The translations under genes and the position numbers were made by a program. This document shows, one piece after another, positions 1 to 7,931 of a stretch of DNA of 18,798 nt. Numbering within the stretch: position 1 is the stretch's first letter; every line of letters starts with the position of its first letter. The notes beneath the pieces are model-generated. The model saw only the letters and a program-made list of their open reading frames with translations, was not told the DNA's origin and ran no database searches. Source of the stretch: Pseudomonadota bacterium. Its GTDB lineage: Bacteria; Pseudomonadota; Alphaproteobacteria; Rhizobiales; Beijerinckiaceae. Location: the NCBI GenBank assembly GCA_023386115.1, contig JAEWKL010000853.1, positions 1-18,798 on the forward strand. Direction: 5' to 3'.

Positions 1-56
1 GCGCGGGTGGGGGGGGGCGGGTGCGGCGGGGGGCCCGGGGGGGGCGCCGGGCCCGC
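1..56. other. G-rich low-complexity left edge
   Basis: The first ~56 bases are almost entirely G and C, with G runs up to nine long. This is far more biased than the coding sequence that follows from about position 60. The reading frame of the first gene stays open through it, but the implied residues are a Gly/Ala/Pro string unlike the rest of the protein. Since the right edge is a pure G run, I read this as unreliable contig-end sequence rather than biology. Confidence 0.6.
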
Positions 57-490
57 CGCCGGTTCCCTCCGACGCCATGGGCCGGATCTCGGAGGGCGGC
101 TTCACCGAGGCCGCGGTGCGGGCCGGCCTGCTCGTCTCCCGGCTCGGCCGCGGGGCCCGGCGCCTGTCCACCTTCAAGCGCATCCGCGAGGCCGTCGGAC
201 GCGATGTCGGCCTGCTCGACCTGCCGGCGGCCGCGGCGGCCGACGTGGTCCGGCGGCAATCGGCGATCGTCGAGCAGGCGCCCGAGCGCGCGCTGGCGGC
301 GCTGCCGGACCTCGTGCGGACGGCCGAGGAGCGCCGCCGCCTCCTCGACATCCTCGACCGCCTGGCGGACCGCCTCGATCTGGAGCCGGAGCAGCGGGCG
401 ATGCTGCCGCGGTTCCACGACCTCCTCGCACCGGCCCCGGAGGCGGTGCCGGCCGCAGGGCCGGCCCCTCGTCGACGCAGGACGGGCTGA
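2..490 (+). CDS. DUF3141-like protein, C-terminal fragment
   Basis: This frame is open from the left edge to a TGA at 488-490, so only the C-terminal ~140 residues are visible. The reliable part begins near the Met at position 77 (MGRISEGGFTEAAVRAGLL) and is an all-helical, Arg/Ala/Leu-rich domain. The ISEGGF start, the RQSAIVEQAPERALAALPDLV segment and the acidic EPEQRAML end resemble, from memory, the C-terminus of DUF3141 proteins, which are larger alpha/beta-hydrolase-like proteins with a TerB-like tail. DUF3141 genes often lie beside fabI and acetate kinase/phosphotransacetylase genes in Rhizobiales, which agrees with fabI starting 46 nt downstream. The position-77 Met is probably internal, because homologues have a long upstream hydrolase part. 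Function is unknown; family assignment is moderately sure. Confidence 0.6.
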   Translation, partial: RGWGGAGAAGGPGGAPGPPPVPSDAMGRISEGGFTEAAVRAGLLVSRLGRGARRLSTFKRIREAVGRDVGLLDLPAAAAADVVRRQSAIVEQAPERALAALPDLVRTAEERRRLLDILDRLADRLDLEPEQRAMLPRFHDLLAPAPEAVPAAGPAPRRRRTG

Positions 491-536
491 CGGCGGGCCG
501 GTGGGAGAAGACGATCAGTCCGGAGAAGACCGCCAG

Positions 537-1328
537 ATGACAGCCATGATGACGATTCCCGACGGAAACGCCCTGGCCGGCAAGCGCGCCCTCGTGCTCG
601 GCGTCGCCAACGAGCACTCCATCGCCTATGGCTGCGCCCGGGTGTTCCGCCGGCTCGGGGCGCAGGTCGCCCTGACCTACCTCAACGAGAAGGCGAAGCC
701 CTTCGTCGAACCGCTGGCGCGCGAGCTCGAGGCGCCGGTCTTCGTGCCCTGCGACGTCCGCCGGGCGGGCGATCTCGAGGCGGTGTTCCGGGAGATCGCC
801 CAGAGCTGGGGGCGCCTCGACATCGCCCTCCACGCGATCGCCTTCGCGCCGGCGAGCGACCTGCAGGGCCGCCTCGTCGACAGCTCGGCCGAGGGATTCG
901 GCATCGCCATGGACGTGTCCTGCCACTCCTTCGTGCGGATGGCCCGGCTCGCCGCGCCGCTGATGAGCGAGGGCGGCACGCTCCTGACCATGAGCTACCA
1001 CGGTGCCAACAAGGTCGTGCCGAACTACAACCTGATGGGCCCGGTCAAGGCGGCCCTCGAGAGCGCCGTCCGTTACCTCGCCTACGAGCTCGGCGACCGC
1101 GACATCCGCGTCCACGCCGTGTCGCCCGGGCCTCTCAAGACGCGCGCCGCCTCGGGCCTCAAGGATTTCGACCTCCTCCTCAACGAGGCGATCCAGCGCG
1201 CGCCGATCGGGGAGCTCGTCGACATCGACGATGTCGGCCTCACCGCCGCCTTCCTGACGACGCCCTACGCCGCCCGTCTCACCGGCTCGACCGTCTACGT
1301 CGATGGCGGCCTCAGCATCATGGCGTGA
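537..1328 (+). CDS. fabI: Enoyl-[acyl-carrier-protein] reductase, FabI type
   Basis: A 263-residue cytoplasmic short-chain dehydrogenase that reduces the enoyl-ACP double bond in the last step of each type II fatty-acid elongation cycle. FabI features visible are the divergent nucleotide site G22-VANEHSIAYG, the CDV segment after beta-strand 3, and the catalytic set Tyr154...Tyr164-X6-Lys171 inside PNYNLMGPVKAALE. These match E. coli Tyr146, Tyr156 and Lys163. The C-terminus GSTVYVDGGLSIMA is typical of the family, as is the length. The ATG at 537 is chosen because GGAG at 522-525 is well spaced; Mets at 546 and 549 are alternatives. The frame is open further upstream, but that sequence overlaps the previous gene. 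It sits between a DUF3141-like gene and an ATPase epsilon-like gene, so it may be an accessory or stress paralogue rather than the housekeeping copy. That last point is inference. Confidence 0.93.
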   Translation: MTAMMTIPDGNALAGKRALVLGVANEHSIAYGCARVFRRLGAQVALTYLNEKAKPFVEPLARELEAPVFVPCDVRRAGDLEAVFREIAQSWGRLDIALHAIAFAPASDLQGRLVDSSAEGFGIAMDVSCHSFVRMARLAAPLMSEGGTLLTMSYHGANKVVPNYNLMGPVKAALESAVRYLAYELGDRDIRVHAVSPGPLKTRAASGLKDFDLLLNEAIQRAPIGELVDIDDVGLTAAFLTTPYAARLTGSTVYVDGGLSIMA

Positions 1329-1339
1329 GGAGGGGAGCG

Positions 1340-1765
1340 ATGGCGGGACTTCCAGCAGCTCTCATGGCAGAACTCGTGTCGCCCGAGCGCGTGGTGTTCT
1401 CGGGCGAGATCCGCTCGGTGCTGCTGCCCGGCGCCGACGGCGACATGACGGTCCTGCCCGGCCACGTGCCCCTCGTCGCCCTGCTCCATGCCGGGATCGT
1501 CTTCGCCACCGACGCCACCGGGACCGGCCGCCGGGCCTATGTGAGCGGCGGCGTCGCCGAGATCTCGGCGGACGGCGCGGTGACGCGGGTGACCATCCTG
1601 GCGGAGCGGGTGACGGCCCTGGAGGAGATGACGGCCGACCGGATCGAGGCCGAGATCGAGGAGATCCGCCTGGAGCGGGACAGCTCGGCGGATCTCGACC
1701 ACCAGGCGCGCTGCGACGTCTCGATCAGCCGGCTCGAGGAGATCGGGGCGAGCCTGAGGCTGTGA
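1340..1765 (+). CDS. atpC: F1-ATPase epsilon-subunit-like protein (orphan)
   Basis: A 141-residue protein with the two-part layout of ATP synthase epsilon. The N-terminal beta-sandwich (about residues 8-95) carries AELVSPERVVFSGE, VLLPGADGDMTVLPGHVPLV and YVSGGVAEIS. It is followed by a C-terminal helical hairpin rich in Glu and Arg. In the enzyme, epsilon binds gamma and the c-ring at the membrane and can inhibit ATP hydrolysis. The ATG at 1340 has a strong AGGAGGGG at 1328-1335; a GTG at 1325 overlapping the fabI stop and an ATG at 1364 are weaker alternatives. It lies 11 nt after fabI, so the two are very likely co-transcribed. Normally atpC ends the atpHAGDC operon, and no other ATP synthase gene is here. 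It may therefore be a second, divergent epsilon copy. The family call is strong, the biological role open. Confidence 0.85.
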   Translation: MAGLPAALMAELVSPERVVFSGEIRSVLLPGADGDMTVLPGHVPLVALLHAGIVFATDATGTGRRAYVSGGVAEISADGAVTRVTILAERVTALEEMTADRIEAEIEEIRLERDSSADLDHQARCDVSISRLEEIGASLRL

Positions 1766-1799
1766 GACCGCCCCGCGAGACTGCTCCTGCCGTGCGGCG

Positions 1800-2639
1800 T
1801 CAGTAGCGCTCGGGCACGAAGCGCCGGTCGCGCAGGGTGTCGTCGTAGGCGTGTGCCTTGTCGCGCTTCGGCAGCGTCACCGGCTCGGCCTCGAGCCGCT
1901 TGTACGGGATGAGGTGGAGGAGGTGCGCGATGCAGTTGAGCCGCGCCCGCCGCTTGTCGTCCGAGCGCACCACGTACCAGGGCAGGTCGTCGCTGTCGGT
2001 GGCGGCCAGCATCGCGTCGCGCGCGCGGGAGTAATCGTACCAGCGCCGGTACGATTCGAGGTCCATCGGGCTGAGCTTCCACTGCCGCAGGGGATCGTCG
2101 ATGCGCGCCTCGAAGCGCCGCTTCTGCTCAGACCGTCCCACCTCCAGCCAGAACTTGACGAGCTGGATGCCGCCGCCGGTGATGAACCGCTCGACCTGCG
2201 GGCACAGGGAGAGGAAGCGCCGCTGCTCGGCCGCACTGCAGAAGCCCATCACGGTCTCGACCCCGGCGCGGTTGTACCAAGAGCGGTCGAAGATCACGAC
2301 CTCGCCGCCGGCCGGGAAATGCGCGAGGTAGCGTTGCAGGAAGAGCTGGCTCTTCTCCCGGTCCGAGGGCGCGGGCAGCGCGACGACCCGGAACACCCGG
2401 GGGCTGACCCGCTCGGTGATGGCCTTGATGGTGCCGCCCTTGCCGGCCGCGTCGCGGCCCTCGAAGACGACGATGATGCGCGCCCCGGTCGCCCGCACCC
2501 AGGCCTGCATGTGGCAGAGCTCGACCTGGAGCTTGCGCAATTCGCGCTCGTAGACCTTGCGCTTCAGCCGGTCCCCCGCTTCGGTGGCGATCGGGGCATC
2601 GGGCAGGTCCGTGGCCAAGCCCCGGCCGGTCTCGTCCAT
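1800..2639 (-). CDS. ppk2: Polyphosphate kinase 2 (PPK2 family)
   Basis: A 279-residue P-loop kinase that uses polyphosphate to phosphorylate nucleoside diphosphates, or runs in reverse, in the cytoplasm. The Walker A region is GRDAAGKGGT at residues 61-70, preceded by VVFE. The Walker B/lid region is VVIFDRSWYNRAGVE at about 114-128, with Asp118. The helical lid segment holds the PLRQWKLSPMDLESYRRW stretch typical of PPK2. Length fits a one-domain class I-type PPK2; nucleotide preference cannot be read from sequence. The ATG at 2639 has GAGGAGG about 7 nt upstream. It begins 13 nt after the stop of the RND pump gene on the same strand, so it appears to be the third gene of the adaptor-pump operon. 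It converges with the epsilon-like gene across 34 nt. The coupling to an efflux pump is unusual. Confidence 0.93.
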   Translation of the reverse strand: MDETGRGLATDLPDAPIATEAGDRLKRKVYERELRKLQVELCHMQAWVRATGARIIVVFEGRDAAGKGGTIKAITERVSPRVFRVVALPAPSDREKSQLFLQRYLAHFPAGGEVVIFDRSWYNRAGVETVMGFCSAAEQRRFLSLCPQVERFITGGGIQLVKFWLEVGRSEQKRRFEARIDDPLRQWKLSPMDLESYRRWYDYSRARDAMLAATDSDDLPWYVVRSDDKRRARLNCIAHLLHLIPYKRLEAEPVTLPKRDKAHAYDDTLRDRRFVPERY

Positions 2640-2652
2640 GGCGCGTCCTCCT

Positions 2653-5600
2653 CTACTCGGCGGGAAGGTGCTCCGGCACGCTCTTCGGGGTGGCCGGCGG
2701 CGACGGCTCCTCCGTCTTCTTGCCGCTGACGAGCCGCCAGGCCCGCTCGCGCAGGCTCTGGAACACGACGTAGAGCGGCGGGATCACGAAGATGCCGAGG
2801 AAGGAGGCGGCGATCATCCCGCCGAAGACCGGCGTGCCGACGTTCTTCCGGGCGAGCTGCGAGGCGCCGGTGGCCACGACGAGCGGCAGCAGGCCGAGGA
2901 TGAAGGCGAAGGAGGTCATCATCACCGGCCGGAACCGTAGCCGCGCGCCTTCCGTGGCGGCCTCGTGCAGCGCGACGCCCTTCTCCCGCTGCTCCTTGGC
3001 GAACTCGACGATGAGGATGCCGTTCTTGGCCGCCAGGCCGATCAGCACCACCATGCCGATCTGCGCGTAGAGGTCGAGGGTGAGGCCGCCCCAGACCATC
3101 GCCGCGTAGGCGCCGACGATGCCCACCACGACCGACAGCAGCACCGGGACGGGGATCGTCCAGCTCTCGTAGAGCCCGACCAGGAACAGGAAGGCGAACA
3201 GCACCGCGAAGGCGAGGATGATCGCGGTCTTGCCCTCCGCCCGCTTCTCCTGGAAGGCGGTGTCGGTCCATTCGCCGCCGAATCCCGCCGGCAGGGTCCG
3301 GGCCGCGACCGCCTCCATGGCAGCGAGCGCCTGGCCCGAGGAGATGCCGGGCGCCGGCCCGCCCTGCACCGTCACGGCGCGCAGGTTGTTGTAGCGGATG
3401 AGCGCGGGCGGCCCGACCACGATGCGCACCTCGGCCAGCGAGCGCAGCGGCACCATCTGGCCGTCCCGGTTGCGCACGTTGATGCGGTAGATGTCGTCGA
3501 TCTTCTGGCGGTCGCTCGCCTCGGCCTGGACCTGGACCTGCCAGGTCCGGCCGAACAGGTTGATGTCGTTGACGTAGTAGCCGCCGAGCGAGGCCTGCAG
3601 CGCCTGGAACACGCTGTCGAGGGAGACGCCGAGGATCTGGACCTTGTTGCGGTCGATGTCGAGGAACACCGAGGGATTCGTCGCCGAGAAGGTGCTGAAC
3701 ACGCGGTTGAGCTTCGGTTCCTGGTTGGCCGCGACGGTGAGGCCGCGCAGGACCTGGGCGAGCTCCCGCGGATCGCCGCCGCGCAGGTCCTCCAGCACGT
3801 AGGCGAAGCCGCCGCCGGTGCCGAGCCCGATGATCGGCGGGGGGCTAAGCGGCACGACGAGGCCGCCCGGGATCTCGCGGAAGCGCTGGCCGAGCCGGGC
3901 GATCAGCGCGGCGGCGCCGTCGGCCGGCCCTTTGCGCTCCTCGAAGGCTTTCAGCGTGACGACCAGGAAGGCGGCGCTGCTCTGCGAGTAGTTGTCGATG
4001 AAATTGAGGCCGACCACCGTCGTGACGTCGGCCACCGCGTGCTCCTCGCGCAGGATCGCCTCGGCCTTTGCGGCGACGTCGGCGGTGCGCCCCACCGCGG
4101 CCCCCTCGGGCAGCTGCACCACCACGAAGAAGGCGCCCTGGTCGTCCTCCGGCAGGAACCCGGTCGGCGTGATCCGCGCGAGCTGCACCGTGCCCCAGGC
4201 CGCCGCGAGGGTCACCACGAGGCCGAGGATCGACAGGCGCACGATGCGGGCGACCGCTGCGCCGTAGCCGTCGCGCACGGCGTCGATCGAGCGCATGACG
4301 AAACCCATGATGCCCCGGCGTGGCCCGTGATGGGGCCGCAGCAGCACGCCGCAGAGCGCCGGCGAGAGCGTGAGCGCGTTGATCGCCGAGAGCAGCATCG
4401 AGACGGCGACGGCCACCGCGAACTGGCGGAACAGCTCGCCCGAGATACCCGGCACGAAGGCGACCGGCACGAAGACCGAGAGCAGCACCAGGGTGATGGC
4501 GACGATCGGCGCGGTGATCTCCGCCATGGCGCGCTTCGTCGCCTCGCGCGGCGACAAGTCCGGGTGCTCCTCCATCACCCGCTCGACGTTCTCGACCACC
4601 ACGATGGCGTCGTCGACCACGATGCCGATGGCCAGCACCAGGGCGAGCAGCGAGACCGAGTTCGCCGAGTAGCCGATCGCCTTGAGGGCGATGAAGGTGC
4701 CGATCAGGCTCACCGGCACGGCGATCGTCGGGATCAGGGTCGCCCGCAGGCTCCCCAAGAACAGGAACACCACGATCACGACGAGCACGAAGGCCTCGAC
4801 CAGCGTCTTCTGCACCTCGTGCACCGTCTCGGTGATGAAGGCGGTGGGGTCGTAGGTGACCTTCCATTCGAGGCCCTCGGGAAAGGCCTTGGCCAGGGTC
4901 GCGACCCGCGCCGTGACCTCCCGCAGTGTCGTGAGCGCGTTGGCGCCGGGCGACTGGTAGATCGCGATGACGGTCGCCGGGCTGCCGTTGAGCCGGGTCT
5001 CGCGGTCGAGGCTCGCCGCGCCGAGCTCGACCCGGGCGACGTCGCCGAGCCGCAGGAGCGATCCGTCCGGATTGGTGCGCAGGACGATGTTGCGGAACTG
5101 CTCGGGCGAGGTGAGCCGTCCTTGCGTCTGGATGCTGAGCTGGAGCTGCTGCTCGTCCGAGATCGGCCGGGCGCCGATGCGGCCGACCGGCGCCTGGACG
5201 TTCTGCGCCTTGATCGCCCCGATGACGTCGCCGGTGGTCAGGTTGAGGCCGGTGAGCTGGTCGCTGCGCACCCAGGCCCGCATCGCGTAGTCCTGCGGTC
5301 CCCACAGGGTCGCGTCGCCCACGCCCGGCGTGCTCCGGATCCGGTCGAGGAGGTTGATGGTGACGTAGTTCGAGATGAACAGCGGGTCCTGGATCGCCTT
5401 GGGCGAGTAGACCGCCAGCACGCCGAGCAGGGCCGAGGACTTCTTCTTGACCGTGACGCCCTGCTTGCGCACGTCCTCGGGCAGCTTCGCCAGCGCGATC
5501 TGGACCCGGTTGTTGACGTTGACGGCGTTGATGTCGGGATCGGTGCCGAGCTCGAACGAGGCGGTGAGCGTGTAGCTGCCGTCGTTGCCGCTGACGCTCT

Positions 5601-5838
5601 TCATGTAGATCATCTTGTCGACGCCGACGACCTGCGACTCGATCGGCTGCGCCACGGTCGATTCGACGACGTCGGCGGCGGCGCCCGGATAGGTCGTCGT
5701 CACCGAGACCTGGGGCGGCACGATGTCCGGATACTGCGCCACCGGGATCGCCAGCAGTGCCAGCCCGCCCGCGATCGCCGTGACGATGGCGATCACCACC
5801 GCCAGGCGCGGCCGGTCGACGAAGATCGCGGAGAGCAT
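2653..5838 (-). CDS. RND multidrug efflux transporter (HAE1, AcrB/MexB type)
   Basis: A full-length 1061-residue inner-membrane proton/drug antiporter. The N-terminal transmembrane segment (about residues 8-30) leads into the AQYPDIVPPQVSV porter domain. The second half repeats the pattern after about residue 550. TM4 carries GIVVDDAIVVVENVER with Asp409-Asp410, equivalent to AcrB Asp407/Asp408. TM10 carries Lys938 in LIGLAAKNGILIVEFA, equivalent to AcrB Lys940, so the proton relay looks intact. The C-terminal ~35 residues are a hydrophilic Lys/Pro/Glu tail. The start has AAGGA upstream and lies 4 nt after the adaptor gene stop, so the two are surely one operon. No TolC/OprM-type channel gene or adjacent TetR-type regulator is present. 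Such pumps usually export hydrophobic or amphiphilic compounds; the substrate is unknown here. Confidence 0.96.
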   Translation of the reverse strand: MLSAIFVDRPRLAVVIAIVTAIAGGLALLAIPVAQYPDIVPPQVSVTTTYPGAAADVVESTVAQPIESQVVGVDKMIYMKSVSGNDGSYTLTASFELGTDPDINAVNVNNRVQIALAKLPEDVRKQGVTVKKKSSALLGVLAVYSPKAIQDPLFISNYVTINLLDRIRSTPGVGDATLWGPQDYAMRAWVRSDQLTGLNLTTGDVIGAIKAQNVQAPVGRIGARPISDEQQLQLSIQTQGRLTSPEQFRNIVLRTNPDGSLLRLGDVARVELGAASLDRETRLNGSPATVIAIYQSPGANALTTLREVTARVATLAKAFPEGLEWKVTYDPTAFITETVHEVQKTLVEAFVLVVIVVFLFLGSLRATLIPTIAVPVSLIGTFIALKAIGYSANSVSLLALVLAIGIVVDDAIVVVENVERVMEEHPDLSPREATKRAMAEITAPIVAITLVLLSVFVPVAFVPGISGELFRQFAVAVAVSMLLSAINALTLSPALCGVLLRPHHGPRRGIMGFVMRSIDAVRDGYGAAVARIVRLSILGLVVTLAAAWGTVQLARITPTGFLPEDDQGAFFVVVQLPEGAAVGRTADVAAKAEAILREEHAVADVTTVVGLNFIDNYSQSSAAFLVVTLKAFEERKGPADGAAALIARLGQRFREIPGGLVVPLSPPPIIGLGTGGGFAYVLEDLRGGDPRELAQVLRGLTVAANQEPKLNRVFSTFSATNPSVFLDIDRNKVQILGVSLDSVFQALQASLGGYYVNDINLFGRTWQVQVQAEASDRQKIDDIYRINVRNRDGQMVPLRSLAEVRIVVGPPALIRYNNLRAVTVQGGPAPGISSGQALAAMEAVAARTLPAGFGGEWTDTAFQEKRAEGKTAIILAFAVLFAFLFLVGLYESWTIPVPVLLSVVVGIVGAYAAMVWGGLTLDLYAQIGMVVLIGLAAKNGILIVEFAKEQREKGVALHEAATEGARLRFRPVMMTSFAFILGLLPLVVATGASQLARKNVGTPVFGGMIAASFLGIFVIPPLYVVFQSLRERAWRLVSGKKTEEPSPPATPKSVPEHLPAE

Positions 5839-5842
5839 CGGG

Positions 5843-7030
5843 TCAGGTCCTTCCGGTCGTTTGGCCGGCCCCTTGGCCTGCCGGCACCGACAGCACCGGG
5901 AGGCCGGGACGCACGCGCTGCAGCCCGTCGACGATGACGCGCTCGCCCCCCGAGAGCCCCGCCTCGATCACCGCGTCGCCGCCGCTGCCACCCGACTCGA
6001 CGCTCACGCGCCGGACCACCGCGCGGCCGTCCTCGACCACGAAGACGTAGACGCCGCCCTGGTCGGCGATGAGCGCCCCCTGCGGCACCACCACTTTCTC
6101 CTCTGGCGCTCCGGTCTGGAGCGCGACCTGGACGAGCTGCCCGTCCCGCAGGGTGCCGGTCGGGTTCGGCAGGCTCGCGCGCACCGGCACCGTGTCGGTG
6201 GTGCGATCGACGCTGATGTCGACGAAGTTGATGCGCCCGACCTGGTCGTAGGTCGAGCCGTCCTGGAAGCGGATCCGGACGGCGATCCGGCTCCGGTCCG
6301 GCTGGGGACCGCCCTGCCGCATCCGCAGGAACTCGCGCTGGCTCACCGGGAAGGTCACGTACATCGGATCCTGGCTGACGATGGTCGTCAGCACGCCGCT
6401 GTCCGGGCCGACCACGTTGCCCTTCGTCACGCTGGTCCGGCCGATCCGGCCGGTGATGGGGGCGGCGATCTTCGTGTAGCCGAGGTTGATCCGCGCGGTC
6501 TGCAAGGTGGCGTCGTCACCCATCACGGCGCCGCGGGCCTGGTCGAGGGCGGCGCGGGTCTGGTCGCGCGCGACCACCGTGCCGGAATTGCGGTCGAGGA
6601 GGTCCTGCGCCCTCTGGAGCTGGATCGCCGCCAGGGTTTCGGCGGCGCGGCTGCGCTCCAGCGCGCCCTCCGCCTGCTTCACCGCGGCCTCGAACAGGTC
6701 GGGCTCGATGCGGTAGAGGGGCGTGCCCTCCCGCACGACCTCGCCCTCCTTGAACAGGACCGCGTCGAGGTAGCCGACGACCCGGGCCCGCACCTCGACG
6801 CGGGCCGGCGCCTCGATCCGGCCGACGAAGTCGAGGGGCTTGTCGATGGCCTTGCGCTGGGCGGCGACGGTGCCGACGGTCAGCGCGGCGGGGTCGGACT
6901 CGGCGCGGGCGGCGGGCGCGACGTCAAGGACCAGAACAAGGGCCAGGACGACGCCGAGACCGAGGAGACCGCGACTCGGACGGACACCTGGACGAAGGAC
7001 ACCTCGACGGACGCCTGGACCTCGATGCAT
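5843..7030 (-). CDS. RND efflux periplasmic adaptor (membrane fusion protein)
   Basis: A 395-residue adaptor that links the inner-membrane RND pump to an outer-membrane channel. An N-terminal hydrophobic segment (about residues 21-43, ending APAARA-ES) is a signal peptide or anchor, with no lipobox Cys. After it come the beta-barrel/lipoyl half (VEVRARVVGYLDAVLFKEGEVV, about 70-92), a helical hairpin (about 105-165), the second lipoyl half (YTKIAAPITGRIGR), the barrel (LRDGQLVQVAL) and the membrane-proximal domain. The order and length are those of MexA/AcrA. The frame stays open up to position 7504, but the Met at 7030 is followed directly by the signal sequence and has GAGG 6 nt upstream, so I chose it. 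It is the first gene of the adaptor-pump-PPK2 operon. A copy of an 18-nt intergenic motif lies 71 nt upstream. Confidence 0.94.
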   Translation of the reverse strand: MHRGPGVRRGVLRPGVRPSRGLLGLGVVLALVLVLDVAPAARAESDPAALTVGTVAAQRKAIDKPLDFVGRIEAPARVEVRARVVGYLDAVLFKEGEVVREGTPLYRIEPDLFEAAVKQAEGALERSRAAETLAAIQLQRAQDLLDRNSGTVVARDQTRAALDQARGAVMGDDATLQTARINLGYTKIAAPITGRIGRTSVTKGNVVGPDSGVLTTIVSQDPMYVTFPVSQREFLRMRQGGPQPDRSRIAVRIRFQDGSTYDQVGRINFVDISVDRTTDTVPVRASLPNPTGTLRDGQLVQVALQTGAPEEKVVVPQGALIADQGGVYVFVVEDGRAVVRRVSVESGGSGGDAVIEAGLSGGERVIVDGLQRVRPGLPVLSVPAGQGAGQTTGRT

Positions 7031-7100
7031 GATCGCCCTCGCCGCTGGGCCGCCCTCCTGCGGAGGACGGCTGGCCAGTGTGGCAGGTCGCACCGGGCCG

Positions 7101-7118
7101 GCTTGATCGGAGGGGACA
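7101..7118 (+). repeat. 18-nt intergenic motif, copy 1
   Basis: GCTTGATCGGAGGGGACA. It matches copies at 9645-9662 and 12984-13001 at 16 of 18 positions each, with 15 of 18 invariant across all three. It lies 71 nt upstream of the adaptor gene start (opposite strand). It contains one half (TTGAT) of a Crp/Fnr-type site but no matching second half. Role unknown; an operator is possible. Confidence 0.35.
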
Positions 7119-7156
7119 GCGGAGCGCCGACGCGACGCTCGCCCGGAAGCCGCAGG

Positions 7157-7197
7157 CCGTCCGGGCCAATGCCGCGGGACGCATCCTCGCCGGACGG
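7157..7197 (-). terminator. Possible terminator hairpin after the GCG_CRPN gene
   Basis: CCGTCCGG at 7157-7164 and CCGGACGG at 7190-7197 form a perfect 8-bp inverted repeat with a 25-nt loop, 13 nt past the stop of the minus-strand gene. There is no T-tract and the loop is long, so this could equally be chance in GC-rich DNA. Confidence 0.25.
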
Positions 7198-7209
7198 TCC
7201 CGCGAGACC

Positions 7210-7551
7210 CTACCGCCGGCCTCGCCCACCGGCGAAGCCGCGGCCTCCGTAATGGCCGACCCGGTGCCCGTAGCCGCCGCGGGCGACGACGGCGCGGCCG
7301 CCATACGCGCGGCCACCATAGACGCGGCCACCGTAAGCCCGCCGGCCGTAGACGCCGCCGCGATAGGCGTAGCCGCCCCTGTAAACGCGTGGCGCGCCGT
7401 AATACCCACCGTAGTTCGGCCGACAATAGCCGTACACGGTCCGGTGGAAGCCCGGACCGCACCCTTGGGCGGCCTGCGCCGGCGCGGCGCCGAATCCGAG
7501 CCATGCCCCGAAGAGGAGCGCTGCCATCGCGGTCGGGATCGATATCCTCAT
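7210..7551 (-). CDS. Secreted Gly/Arg/Tyr-rich GCG_CRPN-domain protein
   Basis: A 113-residue small exported protein. Residues 1-28 form a signal peptide ending PAQA-A. The mature start holds GCG (30-32), then FHRTVYGY and CRPN (43-46). This is the pattern NCBI names the GCG_CRPN prefix-to-repeats domain, common in Methylobacterium and Bradyrhizobium. The remaining ~65 residues are degenerate repeats such as RVYGGRAYGGR, low in acidic residues and strongly basic. The ATG at 7551 has GGAGG 8 nt upstream. A perfect FixK-type box is centred 80 nt upstream of the start, so low-oxygen induction is plausible. The two cysteines could form a disulfide. Function is unknown; cell-envelope or surface attachment is only a guess from composition. 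The following gene (adaptor) is 180 nt away and probably has its own promoter. Confidence 0.85.
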   Translation of the reverse strand: MRISIPTAMAALLFGAWLGFGAAPAQAAQGCGPGFHRTVYGYCRPNYGGYYGAPRVYRGGYAYRGGVYGRRAYGGRVYGGRAYGGRAVVARGGYGHRVGHYGGRGFAGGRGRR

Positions 7552-7931
7552 GACCGTACCTCCCTGTCTCGGTCAGTCTGCAAGTTCACCGCGTAACGTT
7601 CACCGCCTTCCCGCCGGCCCGCCCTTGATCACGATCAAGCCCCCGCCTGGCAGACGGCCGTCACGGGTCATGCATCGTCGCGACGAAGCCGGGCTATGGC
7701 CAGACCAGCAGCCCGCGTAGCAGTTGCGCCCAATCGGATACTGTCATCAGTAACACCGATGGTGACCGCATTTTGATTGTAAGATACACTGGCTGGCGCG
7801 AAATTCCAGAGTCGTGACAACTCGGAAAGATATGGCGATGTGACGGTTGCACACCGTTCATCGACACGATTCCATTGACGCTTCCGAGGCCGGGAGCAGC
7901 CGGCTCGGCTCGGCGCAGCATCGATCAGAGC
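7552..7931. other. 380-nt intergenic region with FixK box and a small inverted repeat
   Basis: This region separates divergent genes starting at 7551 (-) and 7932 (+). It contains a perfect FixK-type site (7625-7638) and a 5-bp inverted repeat ACGGT-TGCAC-ACCGT at 7843-7857. The 7740-7840 stretch is less GC-rich than its surroundings, which suits a promoter for the rightward gene, but I see no clear -35/-10 pair. No convincing additional gene is visible. Confidence 0.5.
7625..7638. promoter_or_regulatory. FixK/FNR-type box (perfect palindrome)
   Basis: TTGAT-CACG-ATCAA, a perfect inverted repeat matching the FixK/FNR consensus TTGAT-N4-ATCAA. Its centre is 80 nt upstream of the GCG_CRPN gene start (7551, -). 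If bound at -41.5, transcription would begin near 7590, leaving a ~39-nt leader. It is symmetric, so it could also act on the rightward gene, but that is ~300 nt away. Confidence 0.75.

Noticed and set aside
21..536. N-terminal extension of FabI by about 170 residues
   Set aside because: The added residues are Arg/Ser/Pro-rich without similarity to FabI and overlap the DUF3141-like gene. The ATG at 537 has a good ribosome site and gives the normal FabI length.
2965..5937. A 990-residue open frame on the plus strand
   Set aside because: It is antisense to the RND pump gene. Its Asp/Arg/His/Glu-rich translation has no domains and reflects GC-biased codons read on the opposite strand.
7031..7504. 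N-terminal extension of the periplasmic adaptor
   Set aside because: The extra part is Arg/Pro-rich and overlaps the GCG_CRPN gene in another frame. The Met at 7030 directly precedes a signal peptide.
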